The position numbers and the translations under genes were made by a program. The notes below the pieces were generated by a model. That model saw nothing but the letters and a program-made list of their open reading frames with translations. It was not told the origin of the DNA and ran no database searches. Of a stretch of DNA of 64,000 bases, positions 19,050 through 28,039 are shown in pieces; positions within the stretch are counted from its first letter, which is position 1, and every line of letters begins with the position of its first letter. The stretch comes from Streptomyces halobius (GTDB lineage: Bacteria > Actinomycetota > Actinomycetes > Streptomycetales > Streptomycetaceae): contig NZ_CP086322.1 of NCBI RefSeq assembly GCF_023277745.1, positions 7,874,001-7,938,000 of the forward strand, written 5' to 3'.

Positions 19050-19128
19050 CCCCCTGGGGGATCTGTTCGACCACCCCTAGGGGAAGCGCCGCCCACCCCA
19101 TAGGGCAGCATTCTCCACCTCTTAGGGG
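19050..19128. repeat. Four spaced CCCC/GGGG mini-palindromes between convergent genes
   Basis: CCCCTGGGGG, CACCCCTAGGGG, CACCCCATAGGG and CACCTCTTAGGGG recur about every 22-24 bp. They lie between the convergent CorC-like and EccA-like genes. They could serve as bidirectional termination signals or as a phased protein-binding array. Otherwise nothing is seen from 18932 to 19154. Confidence 0.45.
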
Positions 19129-19154
19129 GAGCACCCCCGTCCTCCGCTCCCGTC

Positions 19155-21071
19155 CTAAAGATCCAGCCCCTTGGGCGGCGGCCCCTGCGGGTCCGGCCCG
19201 CGGCCGGAGAGGACCTCGCCGTACGCCTGCATCAGATCGGGCAGCCGAAGCGTGGCGAGATCGTCGCGGGTCGGGGTGCCGCGCCAGGTGGACAGTCGCA
19301 GATCCCGGTAGGCGCAGCTCTTCTCGTACAGGGTGCGCAGGAAACGACCGTTGCCGAGTTCGTCGATCCACCCCTGTTCGACGACATGGCCGCTGATGCT
19401 GCACAGCTCGTCGCGGGCCTCCTCGTCCCAGCGGTCGCCGTTCTCGGCGGCCAGCACCTCACCGATCGCGGTCAGCTCCAGCGGCCGGTAGCTGGGGAAG
19501 TCGACGCGGGTGGTGAAGCGGGAGGACAGGCCGGGGTTGGCGGCCAGCAGCCGGTCCATGCCCTCCGGATAACCGGCCAGGATGACGACCAGCCGGTCGC
19601 GGTTGTCCTCGGCGCGCTTGAGCAGCACCTGAAGGGCCTCGTCGCCGTACGCGTCGCCCTTGCTGTAGCCGGAGTTGGACAGGCTGTACGCCTCGTCGAC
19701 GAACAGCACCCCGCCCAGCGCCGAGTCGATCAGCTCATTCGCCTTGACCGCGGTCTGGCCGAGGAACTCGCCCACCAGATCGGCCCGTTGGGCCTCCACG
19801 AGATGGTCGCCGCCGAGCAGTCCCAGGGCGTAGAAGACCCGCCCGAGTATGCGGGCCACGGTCGTCTTGCCGGTGCCCGACGGCCCGGAGAAGACGAAGT
19901 GCCGCTTGGGCGGCTGCACCGGCAGGCCCTGGCTCGCGCGCAGCCGTGCCATCCGCAGCTGCGCGGACAGCGCCCGTACCTGCCGTTTGACCGGCTCCAT
20001 GCCGACCATCCGCTCCAGCTCCGCCAGCGCCTTCTCCAGCAGCACCGGATCGGAGGGCCCGGCGGGCAGCCGCTCGGCGCCGCGCGGGCCCGGTGCGGCG
20101 GTCTTGCGCCGGGCCGTGGTGCCGGCCCCGGCCGCCGTACCGTCCACCTCGCCGCCCGGGTCGCCGTGCGGCCCGTCGGGATCGCCGGTCGCCAGCAGCT
20201 CACGGCCGTCGACCGGGTCGAGCGGGGCGAGCGGATCCAGATCGCCGCCGGCCTCCTGGCCGAAGCCGGAGGCGGAGACCGTCGCCAGATCGGCGCCCTC
20301 GTCCAGGCCGTCCCCCTCGGCGATGGCGGCGAGCCGGGCGGCGGTGTCCATGAACGCCGGGTCGACGCGGTGCACCGCGCGGTAGAGGGGCAGCGCCGCG
20401 GCGCTGCGCCCGGTGCCCTCGTGGGCGCGGGCGAGCCAGTAGCGCAGCTCCTTGCGCTGCGGCTGCTCGCTGCGGCAGCGCATCAGCGCCGCGGACAGCA
20501 GCGGCTCGGCCTGCCCGTACATCTCCAGCCGCACCCGGGCCATCCCGCCGAACAGCCCGGCCTCGATGCCCAGGACCGGGTCGCCCAGCAGTGGCTCGGT
20601 GTGCCGTACGAGCTGATCCCAGTCCTTGACGAGATAGGCGCGGCAGGCGTGCAGAAAACGGACCTGCGGATCGGTGTCCACCGGCGGGCAGCCGGCCAAC
20701 GCCTGGTCCAGCTCGGCGACATGGCGGCCGTCCAGCCAGTGGGAGGCGTGTGCGAGCAGCAGATCGCGGCCGGTCTCCAGTACCGGCTGCACCCACCAGC
20801 CGAGCCAGTACCAGGAGTTGAGGGTGCGCCGGTGGCGGCTGCGCTGCTCACCGAAGCGGTCGCGGTGCCGGTGCATCCGCAGCAGCGCGGTGGAGGTGTC
20901 GATGCGCAGTGCGTGCAGTCCGAGCCAGGCGTCGGCCATCGCCGGATCGAGTCGTACCGCGGCCCGGAACTCCTCCTCGGCCTGCGGGTAGGCGCCCACG
21001 GTGTAGGCGTCGACCGCGCGCAGCCAGGCGAGTTCGGCCGGGGCGGGCGAGCCTTGTGTGCCGAATTCCAT
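19155..21071 (-). CDS. AAA ATPase of the CbbX/EccA type with N-terminal TPR region
   Basis: This 638-residue protein has an N-terminal helical TPR-like half (residues 10-250, AEEEFRAAVRLDPAMADAWLGL), an acidic Gly/Pro-rich linker (250-340) and a CbbX-type AAA domain. Walker A GPSGTGKTT is at 396-404, Walker B GVLFVDEA at 454-461, and sensor/arginine-finger segments (NPGLSSRFTTRVDFP) follow. EccA proteins of type VII secretion have this architecture, but no esx or ecc neighbours are in view, so the partner is unknown. ATG is chosen because GGGGGA precedes it and the TPR starts there; upstream codons are unlike protein. Confidence 0.85.
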   Translation of the reverse strand: MEFGTQGSPAPAELAWLRAVDAYTVGAYPQAEEEFRAAVRLDPAMADAWLGLHALRIDTSTALLRMHRHRDRFGEQRSRHRRTLNSWYWLGWWVQPVLETGRDLLLAHASHWLDGRHVAELDQALAGCPPVDTDPQVRFLHACRAYLVKDWDQLVRHTEPLLGDPVLGIEAGLFGGMARVRLEMYGQAEPLLSAALMRCRSEQPQRKELRYWLARAHEGTGRSAAALPLYRAVHRVDPAFMDTAARLAAIAEGDGLDEGADLATVSASGFGQEAGGDLDPLAPLDPVDGRELLATGDPDGPHGDPGGEVDGTAAGAGTTARRKTAAPGPRGAERLPAGPSDPVLLEKALAELERMVGMEPVKRQVRALSAQLRMARLRASQGLPVQPPKRHFVFSGPSGTGKTTVARILGRVFYALGLLGGDHLVEAQRADLVGEFLGQTAVKANELIDSALGGVLFVDEAYSLSNSGYSKGDAYGDEALQVLLKRAEDNRDRLVVILAGYPEGMDRLLAANPGLSSRFTTRVDFPSYRPLELTAIGEVLAAENGDRWDEEARDELCSISGHVVEQGWIDELGNGRFLRTLYEKSCAYRDLRLSTWRGTPTRDDLATLRLPDLMQAYGEVLSGRGPDPQGPPPKGLDL

Positions 21072-21437
21072 CCCGTCCCCCCACAAAACGTCCCCCCGTG
21101 GTGTGCCGCCGGACGCGTGCCGGGCCGTGGCCTCCCGAACCGGCGGACGGCGGACGGGAGTTGGCCGCCGTCGCGCACCTCGGTCGGTGTCCTCCGGTGG
21201 CACGGACTCGCATCGTACCTGCGGAAACGGTACGGGCCGAAGAGGGCCGTACGGGGGAGATGACGAGGGCGGGTGAGGGCGGGACGCGGACGGGAGGGTG
21301 CGGGGGAGGGGGACGGCGCGAGGCCGGGACGCCGGGAAACGGCCGGGAAGCCTCAGCTGGACGGCGCGAAGAATGCGGTGACCCAGGGTGAGGGAAGGGC
21401 GGCGCGGGACGCGGCGGAAGGGGCGAATCGCACAGAA

Positions 21438-21475
21438 CGAAGCCCCCGATCACGGGGGAACAACCGGGGGCTTCG
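21438..21475. terminator. Strong hairpin with 11-bp arms
   Basis: CGAAGCCCCCG and CGGGGGCTTCG flank a 16-nt loop that holds a second GGGGG, so alternative pairing is possible. The region from 21212 to 21626 has no gene. It lies downstream of the minus-strand kinase gene and could end that transcript. Confidence 0.6.
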
Positions 21476-21626
21476 CATCTGCGGGCGGTCCGTAGAACCG
21501 CACATTGAGAACGTAAGTCCTGTACGCCCCCCAGGTCAAGCCGAGTTGGGACAGTCGGCGGGTCCCTGTCGGCGGGATCCGGCGCGGCGGCCGCGGTCCG
21601 CTACGGAGGGTGAGATCCGGGGCGGT

Positions 21627-22211
21627 TCAGGGTGGCAAAGGAGGCCCCACGTGTACCTCGTATCCCGCCTGTCCCTGGTGCACCAGGAAATCGGCGTACG
21701 GGCGGGAAGGGTCCTCCGCGAAGTGCGTCAGCTCCGCCGGGATCCAGCCATCCCAGAAGGCGGAGAGCCCCGGACCATCCCTGAGTTGACCCCTTTCCCA
21801 TGAGTGCTCGCTCGTCAGTTCCATCCACAGCAGGCACGCCAGATACGGTCGCAGGGACCGGCGGCCCGTACCGACGCCCTCCACCAGCACCACCGGCGCG
21901 GGCGGCACGACCCGCTGTTCCGTGAACGCCCGGTGCACCCAGTCATAGACCCCGTACCGCGCGTCCTCGCCCCGGGACAGCGGCTCCAGCACCTGCGCCC
22001 GGAACCGGTCGCTCCAGGCGAACAGCTCCTCATGGGTGGCGAGGTCATCGGTGTGCACCACCGGCGCACCGTCGAGGGCGTGCGCCAGCAGTTCGGCGAA
22101 GGTGGTCTTGCCGGACCCCGCGTGCCCGTCGATCGCGATCAGCCGCACCGGCCCGCAGGACGGCGGCAGGGCCCGCAACCGGGCGGCGAGCGAGGTCGGA
22201 TCAGGGGCCAT
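21627..22211 (-). CDS. Uridine-kinase-like P-loop protein
   Basis: This 194-residue P-loop kinase has the Walker A motif AIDGHAGSGKTTFAELLA at residues 25-42, a VVHTDDLATHEE acid motif after it and VVLVEGVGTGRRSLRP as the LID-side strand. Actinobacterial proteins of this form are labelled uridine kinase; the true phosphate acceptor is not shown by the sequence. No clear Shine-Dalgarno precedes the ATG, so the mRNA may be leaderless. Longer in-frame starts upstream are not supported. Confidence 0.8.
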   Translation of the reverse strand: MAPDPTSLAARLRALPPSCGPVRLIAIDGHAGSGKTTFAELLAHALDGAPVVHTDDLATHEELFAWSDRFRAQVLEPLSRGEDARYGVYDWVHRAFTEQRVVPPAPVVLVEGVGTGRRSLRPYLACLLWMELTSEHSWERGQLRDGPGLSAFWDGWIPAELTHFAEDPSRPYADFLVHQGQAGYEVHVGPPLPP

Positions 22212-22416
22212 CACACCAGCGTATGACAGTGGTCCACACCAATAATGTGGCGCGACACGGGAATACTGTTGCCGCGAGGCGCGCCGAACCGCTGGCCGAA
22301 GGGTGAGCGGAGCGGTGATAGTTGAGCCACGCCCGACCGCCCCGTACCCGCGCACCCGCTGACCCGGCCCGCATCCTCGTACCCGATCGCACGCATCCGA
22401 CTGGGGGACTCTCACG

Positions 22417-23820
22417 ATGACCAGCTCCGCGCCCCGGCGCACCGTCCTGGCGGCAGCGCTCGCCGTCGCGGCGGGCGCTGCCACCCCCTTGGCGATGGCC
22501 GCCGACACCTCCCGCGGGGCTGCCGGGGGCACCGGCGCCCCGCCTGAAAACACCACCCCGGGCGCTTCCGTGCGCCGGTCGAAGAGCTACGTGGACTATC
22601 ACGCCTGGACCACCGCGACCGACTGGAGCCGGGGCACCGGCAAGGGCACCGCCGTCGTGGACGGCCCGCGCCCCGGTGTCTGCATCGCTCGCCCCGTCGG
22701 CACCGTCGACTACCAAGACCCGCACACCCACAAGACCACCACCTGGGAGTACGCCACCTGGACCTCCCCGGTGCACCGGCTGAAGCCCCCCGCCACCGAG
22801 GCCGTCGCCTCCTGGAACGCGCACGCCCCGGCCGGCACCTGGATCGCCGTCGAGCTGCGCGGCACCTACAGCGACGGCGGTCGCACTCCGTGGTACGTGA
22901 TGGGCCGCTGGGCCGCCGGGGACGGGGACATCCGCCGCACCTCGGTCGACGACCAGAAGGACGGCAGGAGCAGCATCTCCACCGACACCCTCGCCGTCGA
23001 CGACCCGGCGAGCGGCCTGCGCCTGGTCTCGTACCAGCTGCGGCTGACCCTCCACCGCAAGCCGGGCAGCGGGCTCACCCCCACCGTCTGGCGGCTGGGC
23101 GCGATGGGCTCGGACGTCCCGGACCGCTTCGAGGTGCCGGCCTCCGAGCCGGGTGTCGGCGCCGGCTGCGAACTGGCCGTCCCCCGCTACTCCCAGGAGA
23201 TCCACAAGGGCCAGTACCCGGAGTACGACAACGGCGGCGAAGCCTGGTGCAGCCCCACCTCGTCCCAGATGATCATCGAGTACTGGGGCCGCGCGCCCAC
23301 CCCCGAGGACCTCGCCTGGGTCAACCCCGACTACGCCGACCCACAGGTCTGCCACGCCGCCCGCTTCACCTACGACTACCAGTACGAGGGCTGCGGCAAC
23401 TGGCCCTTCAACGCCGCCTACGCCGCGACGTACCGGGGCCTCCAGGGCGTGGTCACCCGGCTGAACTCGCTGAGCGAAGCCGAGGCCCTCGTCCACGCCG
23501 GGATTCCGCTCATCACCTCCCAGTCCTTCGTGAAGGGGGAGCTGGACGGCGCGGGATACGGCACGCCCGGCCACATCATGACCGTCATCGGCTTCACCGG
23601 GAACGGCGACGTCATCGCCAACGATCCGAACTCGCCGACCAATGAGGCGGTCCGGCACGTCTACAAGCGGCGGCAGTTCGAGAACATCTGGCTGCGGACG
23701 AAGCGCTACGACGAAAAAGGCCAGGTCACAAGCGGTACGGGGGGCGTCTGCTACCTCTACTTCCCGGTGAAGTCAGCACCAAGTCAGCACCGCGTCCTGC
23801 GGGAGCTGGGGATCCTGTAG
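22417..23820 (+). CDS. Secreted peptidase C39-like protein
   Basis: This 467-residue exported protein has a twin-arginine-like signal (PRRTVLAAALAVAAGAATPLAMAA). The middle region (40-250) is a beta-rich domain with WNAHAPAGTWIAVELRG. The C-terminal C39-like papain-fold domain has a visible triad candidate: Cys in EAWCSPTSSQM, His in TPGHIMTVIGF and Asp/Asn in IANDPNSP. It probably cleaves or binds extracellular peptides. Its last codons carry a tandem 11-mer and a phage-type integrase begins 4 bp beyond, so the 3' end is the likely attachment site and the final residues may be element-supplied. Confidence 0.88.
   Translation: MTSSAPRRTVLAAALAVAAGAATPLAMAADTSRGAAGGTGAPPENTTPGASVRRSKSYVDYHAWTTATDWSRGTGKGTAVVDGPRPGVCIARPVGTVDYQDPHTHKTTTWEYATWTSPVHRLKPPATEAVASWNAHAPAGTWIAVELRGTYSDGGRTPWYVMGRWAAGDGDIRRTSVDDQKDGRSSISTDTLAVDDPASGLRLVSYQLRLTLHRKPGSGLTPTVWRLGAMGSDVPDRFEVPASEPGVGAGCELAVPRYSQEIHKGQYPEYDNGGEAWCSPTSSQMIIEYWGRAPTPEDLAWVNPDYADPQVCHAARFTYDYQYEGCGNWPFNAAYAATYRGLQGVVTRLNSLSEAEALVHAGIPLITSQSFVKGELDGAGYGTPGHIMTVIGFTGNGDVIANDPNSPTNEAVRHVYKRRQFENIWLRTKRYDEKGQVTSGTGGVCYLYFPVKSAPSQHRVLRELGIL
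23770..23791. repeat. Tandem 11-mer at the island's left edge (candidate att core)
   Basis: AAGTCAGCACC occurs twice in tandem within the last codons of the C39 peptidase gene, 34 bp before the integrase stop. Position and repetition make this the best candidate for the recombination core or an arm site. I did not find the matching right-hand copy in the window. Confidence 0.4.
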
Positions 23821-23824
23821 CGGA

Positions 23825-24943
23825 TCAAGCCGCCAGGCCCACCGACAGCTCCTCTGGCAGGTAGCCCTCGAAGGTCGCCGCCACCACCTGACGGCAGCGC
23901 TCGCGGCCGTCCTGGGTGAGGTGACCGTAGCGGTCGACCGTGACCTTGATGGACCGGTGCCCCAGCCACCGGGACACCTCGTGAATGGACACTCCATTCG
24001 TCAAGGTCACGGTCGCCCATTTATGCCTCAGGTCATGAGGCTTGTATTCCCTGAGCCCCAGCCGCTTGATGGTCCGATCCCAGGAAGCGCGGACAAGCCC
24101 TGGATACGTCATCCCTCCCTGCTGGTTCAGAATGGGGAACCGATCAGCGAAGGCAGCGAAGTATTCCGGTACCGGTACGTCGCGCCATTCACCCTCTTTC
24201 CGGTGCTTCAAGGGCGCGTATCGCGCCACGTAGGGTCCGTCCCTACCCCGATACCGGACGACCTGGCGCCGCAGGCGTAGCATGCCGTCCTGAAAATCCT
24301 CGGGAAAAACGCCAAGTGATTCGCCGATACGCAGACCGCCGCAAGCCATCAGCCACACAGTAGGTTCCAAGCGCGGTCCGATGGTGTGCGCTATAGCCTT
24401 GATCTCTTCGAGACTCGGAAGGCTCCGCTCATCGACCGGAACCACCGAGTTATCAGGCTTCTCCGCTTCCTTGACCGGGTTGTTGGCTATGCGCTTATGG
24501 CGCACGGCATGGGAGAATAGCGACGACAGCGCGATGCTGCGTGCGTCGATCGTATTGGGCTTGGCCCCGCCCTTCGCCCACCGAGCGTACAGCTCCTCCA
24601 CGTCGGCTGCCGTGACCTGAGCGATCGTCTTGCGGCCCAGGTGCGGCAGGACGTGGAGCCGCAGGATGCGCTCGTATGACTCAAGGGTGCCGTCCGACAT
24701 AACCACCGCATTGAGCCAGTCATCCGCATAGCGGCGCAGGGGCACTTTTCCAGCGGTCGGGTCGACGTATGTGTTCTCGCGTTTGTCGTTCTCAACCTTG
24801 GTGGCGAAGTCCACCGCGTCCTTCTTGCGGTCGAATGACTTCTGGCGCTGCTGAGCGCTACGCCCGCCGGGCTCGCGGTAGCGAACAACCCAACGCTTTC
24901 CGGGTGCATCAGCGCCCTTGTCCAGGACCGTAGCCAAAACCAC
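23825..24943 (-). CDS. int: Tyrosine recombinase (integrase)
   Basis: This is a 372-residue site-specific recombinase. The arm-binding N-terminus (RWVVRYREPGGR, basic) precedes a SAM-like core-binding domain (about 65-160) and the catalytic domain with R205 (GGLRIGES), H303 and R306 (HDLRHKWAT), H329 (LGHRS) and nucleophile Y339 (VDRYGHL). It is of the type carried by actinomycete integrative elements. It points toward the C39 gene end, as usual for an integrase next to its attachment site. GTG start. No excisionase or transfer genes are recognised nearby, so the element is probably not self-mobile any more. Confidence 0.95.
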   Translation of the reverse strand: MVLATVLDKGADAPGKRWVVRYREPGGRSAQQRQKSFDRKKDAVDFATKVENDKRENTYVDPTAGKVPLRRYADDWLNAVVMSDGTLESYERILRLHVLPHLGRKTIAQVTAADVEELYARWAKGGAKPNTIDARSIALSSLFSHAVRHKRIANNPVKEAEKPDNSVVPVDERSLPSLEEIKAIAHTIGPRLEPTVWLMACGGLRIGESLGVFPEDFQDGMLRLRRQVVRYRGRDGPYVARYAPLKHRKEGEWRDVPVPEYFAAFADRFPILNQQGGMTYPGLVRASWDRTIKRLGLREYKPHDLRHKWATVTLTNGVSIHEVSRWLGHRSIKVTVDRYGHLTQDGRERCRQVVAATFEGYLPEELSVGLAA

Positions 24944-25338
24944 ACCAATCCATCCGAGCGTTCCCGACGGGTCTTCCCGGCAGGGTGTGTTGTTGTAGCT
25001 CGGAATTCCGGCCGCGCCAAATCTGGGCTGCGGGGGAGATTTTTGCTACGTGGCCCCCGTCAGGGGACTTCGACTGCAGCATTGACGAGGTCTCGTGGGC
25101 CGGCCGCCACGTGCCAGCTCACAGCCAGAGCGGGCTGAAACCTCGCGACTGACTCGCGCGTTGCTCCCTGAGGAGTGAGGCGATGAAGTACTTCGAGGCC
25201 GAGTCGGTGAGTTGAGATTCCAGGAGCTCTGATTCGCCTCCGACTGCGCTACTGGTGGGTCGGTGGTCCTGAATGCGTGGATTTGACCTCACAGCGTGAT
25301 TCCGGCTCCCCGAGGGCTGGCCCCTGTCGGCGCGGAGG
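24944..25338. other. Gene-free stretch next to the integrase
   Basis: I see no supported gene here. It includes a T-run (GATTTTTGC), the palindromic GGCCGGCC and a 10-codon frame (MKYFEAESVS) after a GAGG. It may hold the integrase promoter and the remains of a lost excisionase region. Confidence 0.4.
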
Positions 25339-26217
25339 TCAGTGGATGGCCCAGCTCTTTGTACGGTCGCCGCGTTTCAGGGTGTCCAGTCGGAAGGTGA
25401 GCTGGGCAGCCGCCTCCGGGTCGCCCACGTCGGCGCGGCGGATGAAGGAGCCGAGCGTGTGGAGGTCCCGTAGCTCGGTGAGGACGGAGAGCCCTGGCCA
25501 GTCAGTGAGGTCGTAGCCGTATGCGTCGGAGAAGGCGCGCAGCTGGGCCGTGGTGCGACCGAAGCGGACGCCCTGGAAGGTGTTGGCCAGGTCGGTCTCC
25601 CGGGGGCCGATCGCCGCTTCGTCCCAGTCGCCGAGCCTGGCGACGGTACCGTCCCAGAGCGTGTTGCCTGGGTAGGCGTCACCGTGGACCAATCCCTGGC
25701 CGAGGGGGAAGTCGAGCCGCGCGTAGGTGTCCAGGAGTTCGTCGGAGCGGGCCAGTATCCACTCGCGATCGCTGGGCGCAAGGACGGTGCTGAACTCGAC
25801 GACAGGGCGCAGAGTCAGATGGGGGCGATAGGCGGGCAGGTCGATAGGGGGCTCAGGGAGCCGATGCAGCAGGTTGAGCAGGCGGCCAAGATGTTCCGGG
25901 CCAGGGGGCGTACCGTCGGGCTGCGGGTAGTGCCGCCACAGGGTGATCACGTATCCGTGGACGTCCAAGGGCTGCGATACGTCGAGCGACTCGGTGACCT
26001 CAAGCCCCTGGCCGGCCAGCCAGCGGGTGAGGCCGATGGCTCGTTGAAGCGAGGCACGCTGCTCGACCCGGCTGACTCGGACAACGGCGTCGGCATGGGG
26101 CAGGAAATAGACGAAGGTGGCATGGGTACGCAGGGGTGAGATGCCGCGTGCCGAAAGCCCCCAGACCTTGCAGGCTCGTTGAGCGGCGCCTTGGGGCGTA
26201 AGAGATGTCGTGGTCAT
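25339..26217 (-). CDS. APH-fold phosphotransferase
   Basis: A 292-residue protein of the aminoglycoside phosphotransferase/choline kinase fold. The catalytic loop is GLVHGDAYPGNTLW (HGD and N) and the metal-binding DFG-equivalent is RLGDWDEAAIGPRETDLAN. The N-lobe is short (FVYFLPHADAVVRVSR supplies the Lys/Arg side). The acceptor is unknown. Its ATG overlaps the TGA of the HTH regulator gene upstream by 4 bp, so both are co-translated and this kinase is probably part of the regulatory pair of the island. Confidence 0.85.
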   Translation of the reverse strand: MTTTSLTPQGAAQRACKVWGLSARGISPLRTHATFVYFLPHADAVVRVSRVEQRASLQRAIGLTRWLAGQGLEVTESLDVSQPLDVHGYVITLWRHYPQPDGTPPGPEHLGRLLNLLHRLPEPPIDLPAYRPHLTLRPVVEFSTVLAPSDREWILARSDELLDTYARLDFPLGQGLVHGDAYPGNTLWDGTVARLGDWDEAAIGPRETDLANTFQGVRFGRTTAQLRAFSDAYGYDLTDWPGLSVLTELRDLHTLGSFIRRADVGDPEAAAQLTFRLDTLKRGDRTKSWAIH

Positions 26218-27659
26218 CGCTCCGACCGTAGCGCGCCCGTGCCGTCGATGACTTGGTAGCCGTGAATGAGGTCCGCCAGCTGCCCGATGGTCCGGTTGCC
26301 CTTGAGGTCGGTTCGGCGCACGAGACTGCTGAGCCGATCCATGGCGCTGCCGAGCTGGCGGATGCGCATCTGCGGGGGCAGGTCCAGTACATGCTGGAGG
26401 GCGGTTGTCGCCCCGGCGGGGTCCCCCTGGAGGATGCCCGTGGTGATCAGATCGATATGAGCCAGAGCCTCATCCCCGTACGAGCGTTCTTCTCTCGGTC
26501 CGCTGCGATAGGCCGCAATGGCCTCGGTGGAGTGCTGGTGGGCTTCCTCGTACTTCCCGAGGAGCGTGTAAGTGCCGCCGAGGTAGTAATCCTGCTTCGC
26601 GAGGGGAAAGGTCAGCAGGCCGCCGAACTGCTCGACCTCGTCATGGAGCGGGGTCTCTTCCCTGGCCTGCCGCATCCGGTCGATCGCGGCCAGTGACAGT
26701 TCGCGATCGCCGATTCGGGCTGCCGCACGAGCTTCGATCGCGGCGATACGGATACGGGCCTCGCCGGCCGGAGCGAGCTCGGCAGCGTGCTCCGTCAGCT
26801 TCAGCGCCATCCGATTCTGCGGCGACCACTCGGTGATCAGCGCGGCCGTGCCAGTAGTCCACGCCCGCAGCCCCGTGTGATCCGCCTGCTCGGCGCACGC
26901 GCGCGCGGTCCGGATCTGCGCCATCGCGGATGCCTGTTCGCCGAGGTTCTGCGAGGCGTGCGCGAGCAGCAGACACGCCGTCCCCGCGAGCATGAACAGC
27001 TCGCGGCTCTGCTGGGGGCGCTGGCGGCCTTGCAGGCGCTCGAAGAGATCATCCCGTACTGCAACGAGCTCGGTGAACAGCGGGAGCAGAGGTGCGTGGA
27101 CGTAGTCGGTGGCGATGCGGGCGAGAGTGAATCCGAACTGCTCAAGCTCGTCTGCGCTGACGTTGCTGGACGACATGAACTCAGCGAATGCGCTGGACGA
27201 TTGTGCCGCCCCGGTGGCGAGCGAGCGCAAGTGATCGGCTTCTTCACGGTCGGGCTCCGGTGCCTCGCGCACAGGCGCACTGCCGGGAGCGAGCGGACGG
27301 AGTTCGACGGGCACATCCAGAGCGTTCAGGAATGCCTGGGTCTTGTCGAGGCGGGTGAGACGCCGGGCTCCGGATTCGAGCTGGGAGAGGTAGCCCTGGC
27401 TGAGGCCGGTGAGGCGAGCGAGGTCGTCTTGCCGCAACCTGGCGAGTTGCCGTAGGAGACGGCTCACCTGCCCGAAGTCCAGTACCCGGAGGGCTTCTTG
27501 GATCCCAGGATTCGACCAGACCCGAGTTGGGATGGAGGGCAGCTCGGGCGTTGTCGAAGATGGGACGCCTCGTGCGCACGCCCCACACAGTTCCCGTTCG
27601 TCTGGGTTGTAGCGGCTGAGGCGACACCCGCACTTCAGGCAACGACGCTCACCGCTCAC
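26214..27659 (-). CDS. Helix-turn-helix regulator with zinc ribbon and TPR-like domain
   Basis: The protein of 481 residues begins with a CxxC...CxxC ribbon (RRCLKCGCRLSRYNPDERELCGAC). An XRE-type HTH follows at about 60-120 (LRQDDLARLTGLSQGYLSQLESGARR), then about 320 residues of helical TPR-like repeats. Such regulators in Streptomyces often sit beside cryptic clusters and sense a ligand through the repeats. GTG with a GGGAGGGG upstream is preferred; an ATG 45 bp further out is possible. It is divergent from the biosynthetic-type operon, with an inverted repeat between them. Confidence 0.82.
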   Translation of the reverse strand: MSGERRCLKCGCRLSRYNPDERELCGACARGVPSSTTPELPSIPTRVWSNPGIQEALRVLDFGQVSRLLRQLARLRQDDLARLTGLSQGYLSQLESGARRLTRLDKTQAFLNALDVPVELRPLAPGSAPVREAPEPDREEADHLRSLATGAAQSSSAFAEFMSSSNVSADELEQFGFTLARIATDYVHAPLLPLFTELVAVRDDLFERLQGRQRPQQSRELFMLAGTACLLLAHASQNLGEQASAMAQIRTARACAEQADHTGLRAWTTGTAALITEWSPQNRMALKLTEHAAELAPAGEARIRIAAIEARAAARIGDRELSLAAIDRMRQAREETPLHDEVEQFGGLLTFPLAKQDYYLGGTYTLLGKYEEAHQHSTEAIAAYRSGPREERSYGDEALAHIDLITTGILQGDPAGATTALQHVLDLPPQMRIRQLGSAMDRLSSLVRRTDLKGNRTIGQLADLIHGYQVIDGTGALRSER

Positions 27660-27742
27660 TGCCCCTCCCGACCTCGGTCGACTGACGTGGACGCTGATGT
27701 TCATGCTGGCATTGCAGTTGCCATATTGCAGCCAACTTCCTT

Positions 27743-27758
27743 TATCACTCCGGTGATA
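27743..27758. promoter_or_regulatory. Candidate operator in the divergent promoter region
   Basis: TATCAC-TCCG-GTGATA is a perfect 6-bp-arm palindrome in an unusually AT-rich pocket. Just beside it ATTGCAG is repeated directly at 27711 and 27725. This lies between the HTH regulator and the plus-strand operon and is a plausible site for that regulator. Confidence 0.45.
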
Positions 27759-27850
27759 TGCGGTCTCCCATGCGCGGTGGCAGCGTGAGCCGCAAGCCGT
27801 TGCCGAGACGAATTGTCCTCGGCGTGGCAGGGACCTTGGGAGGTATGTCC

Positions 27851-28039
27851 ATGACGGCGAACCACCAGATCGCGTTCCGCAATCTCCGCAGGGAGTCGTC
27901 GGTTGCTGAGGCCCGGCACCGTGTTGGCGTGGATCCGCATAACGCGACCATGTGTCAGCAGTATCCCTTCGCCCAGGCCCGAGGCTTCGCAGATCGAGCT
28001 GCCGCTCCGCTGCCGGTGCTGATGGAGACGGCCCGATGA
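27851..28039 (+). CDS. Small protein, unknown, coupled to the ATPase gene
   Basis: A 62-codon frame starts at ATG seven bases after GGGAGG and its TGA overlaps the ATG of the following gene as ATGA. The product (MTANHQIAFRNLRRESSVAE at the start) is basic and without a family I recognise. Coupling and the good ribosome-binding site argue that it is translated. It may be a leader or small regulator at the head of the operon. Confidence 0.5.
   Translation: MTANHQIAFRNLRRESSVAEARHRVGVDPHNATMCQQYPFAQARGFADRAAAPLPVLMETAR

Noticed and set aside
21438..21475. Hairpin region as a tRNA gene
   Set aside because: No cloverleaf, no T-loop GTTCRA or CCA end; it is a simple stem with a large loop.
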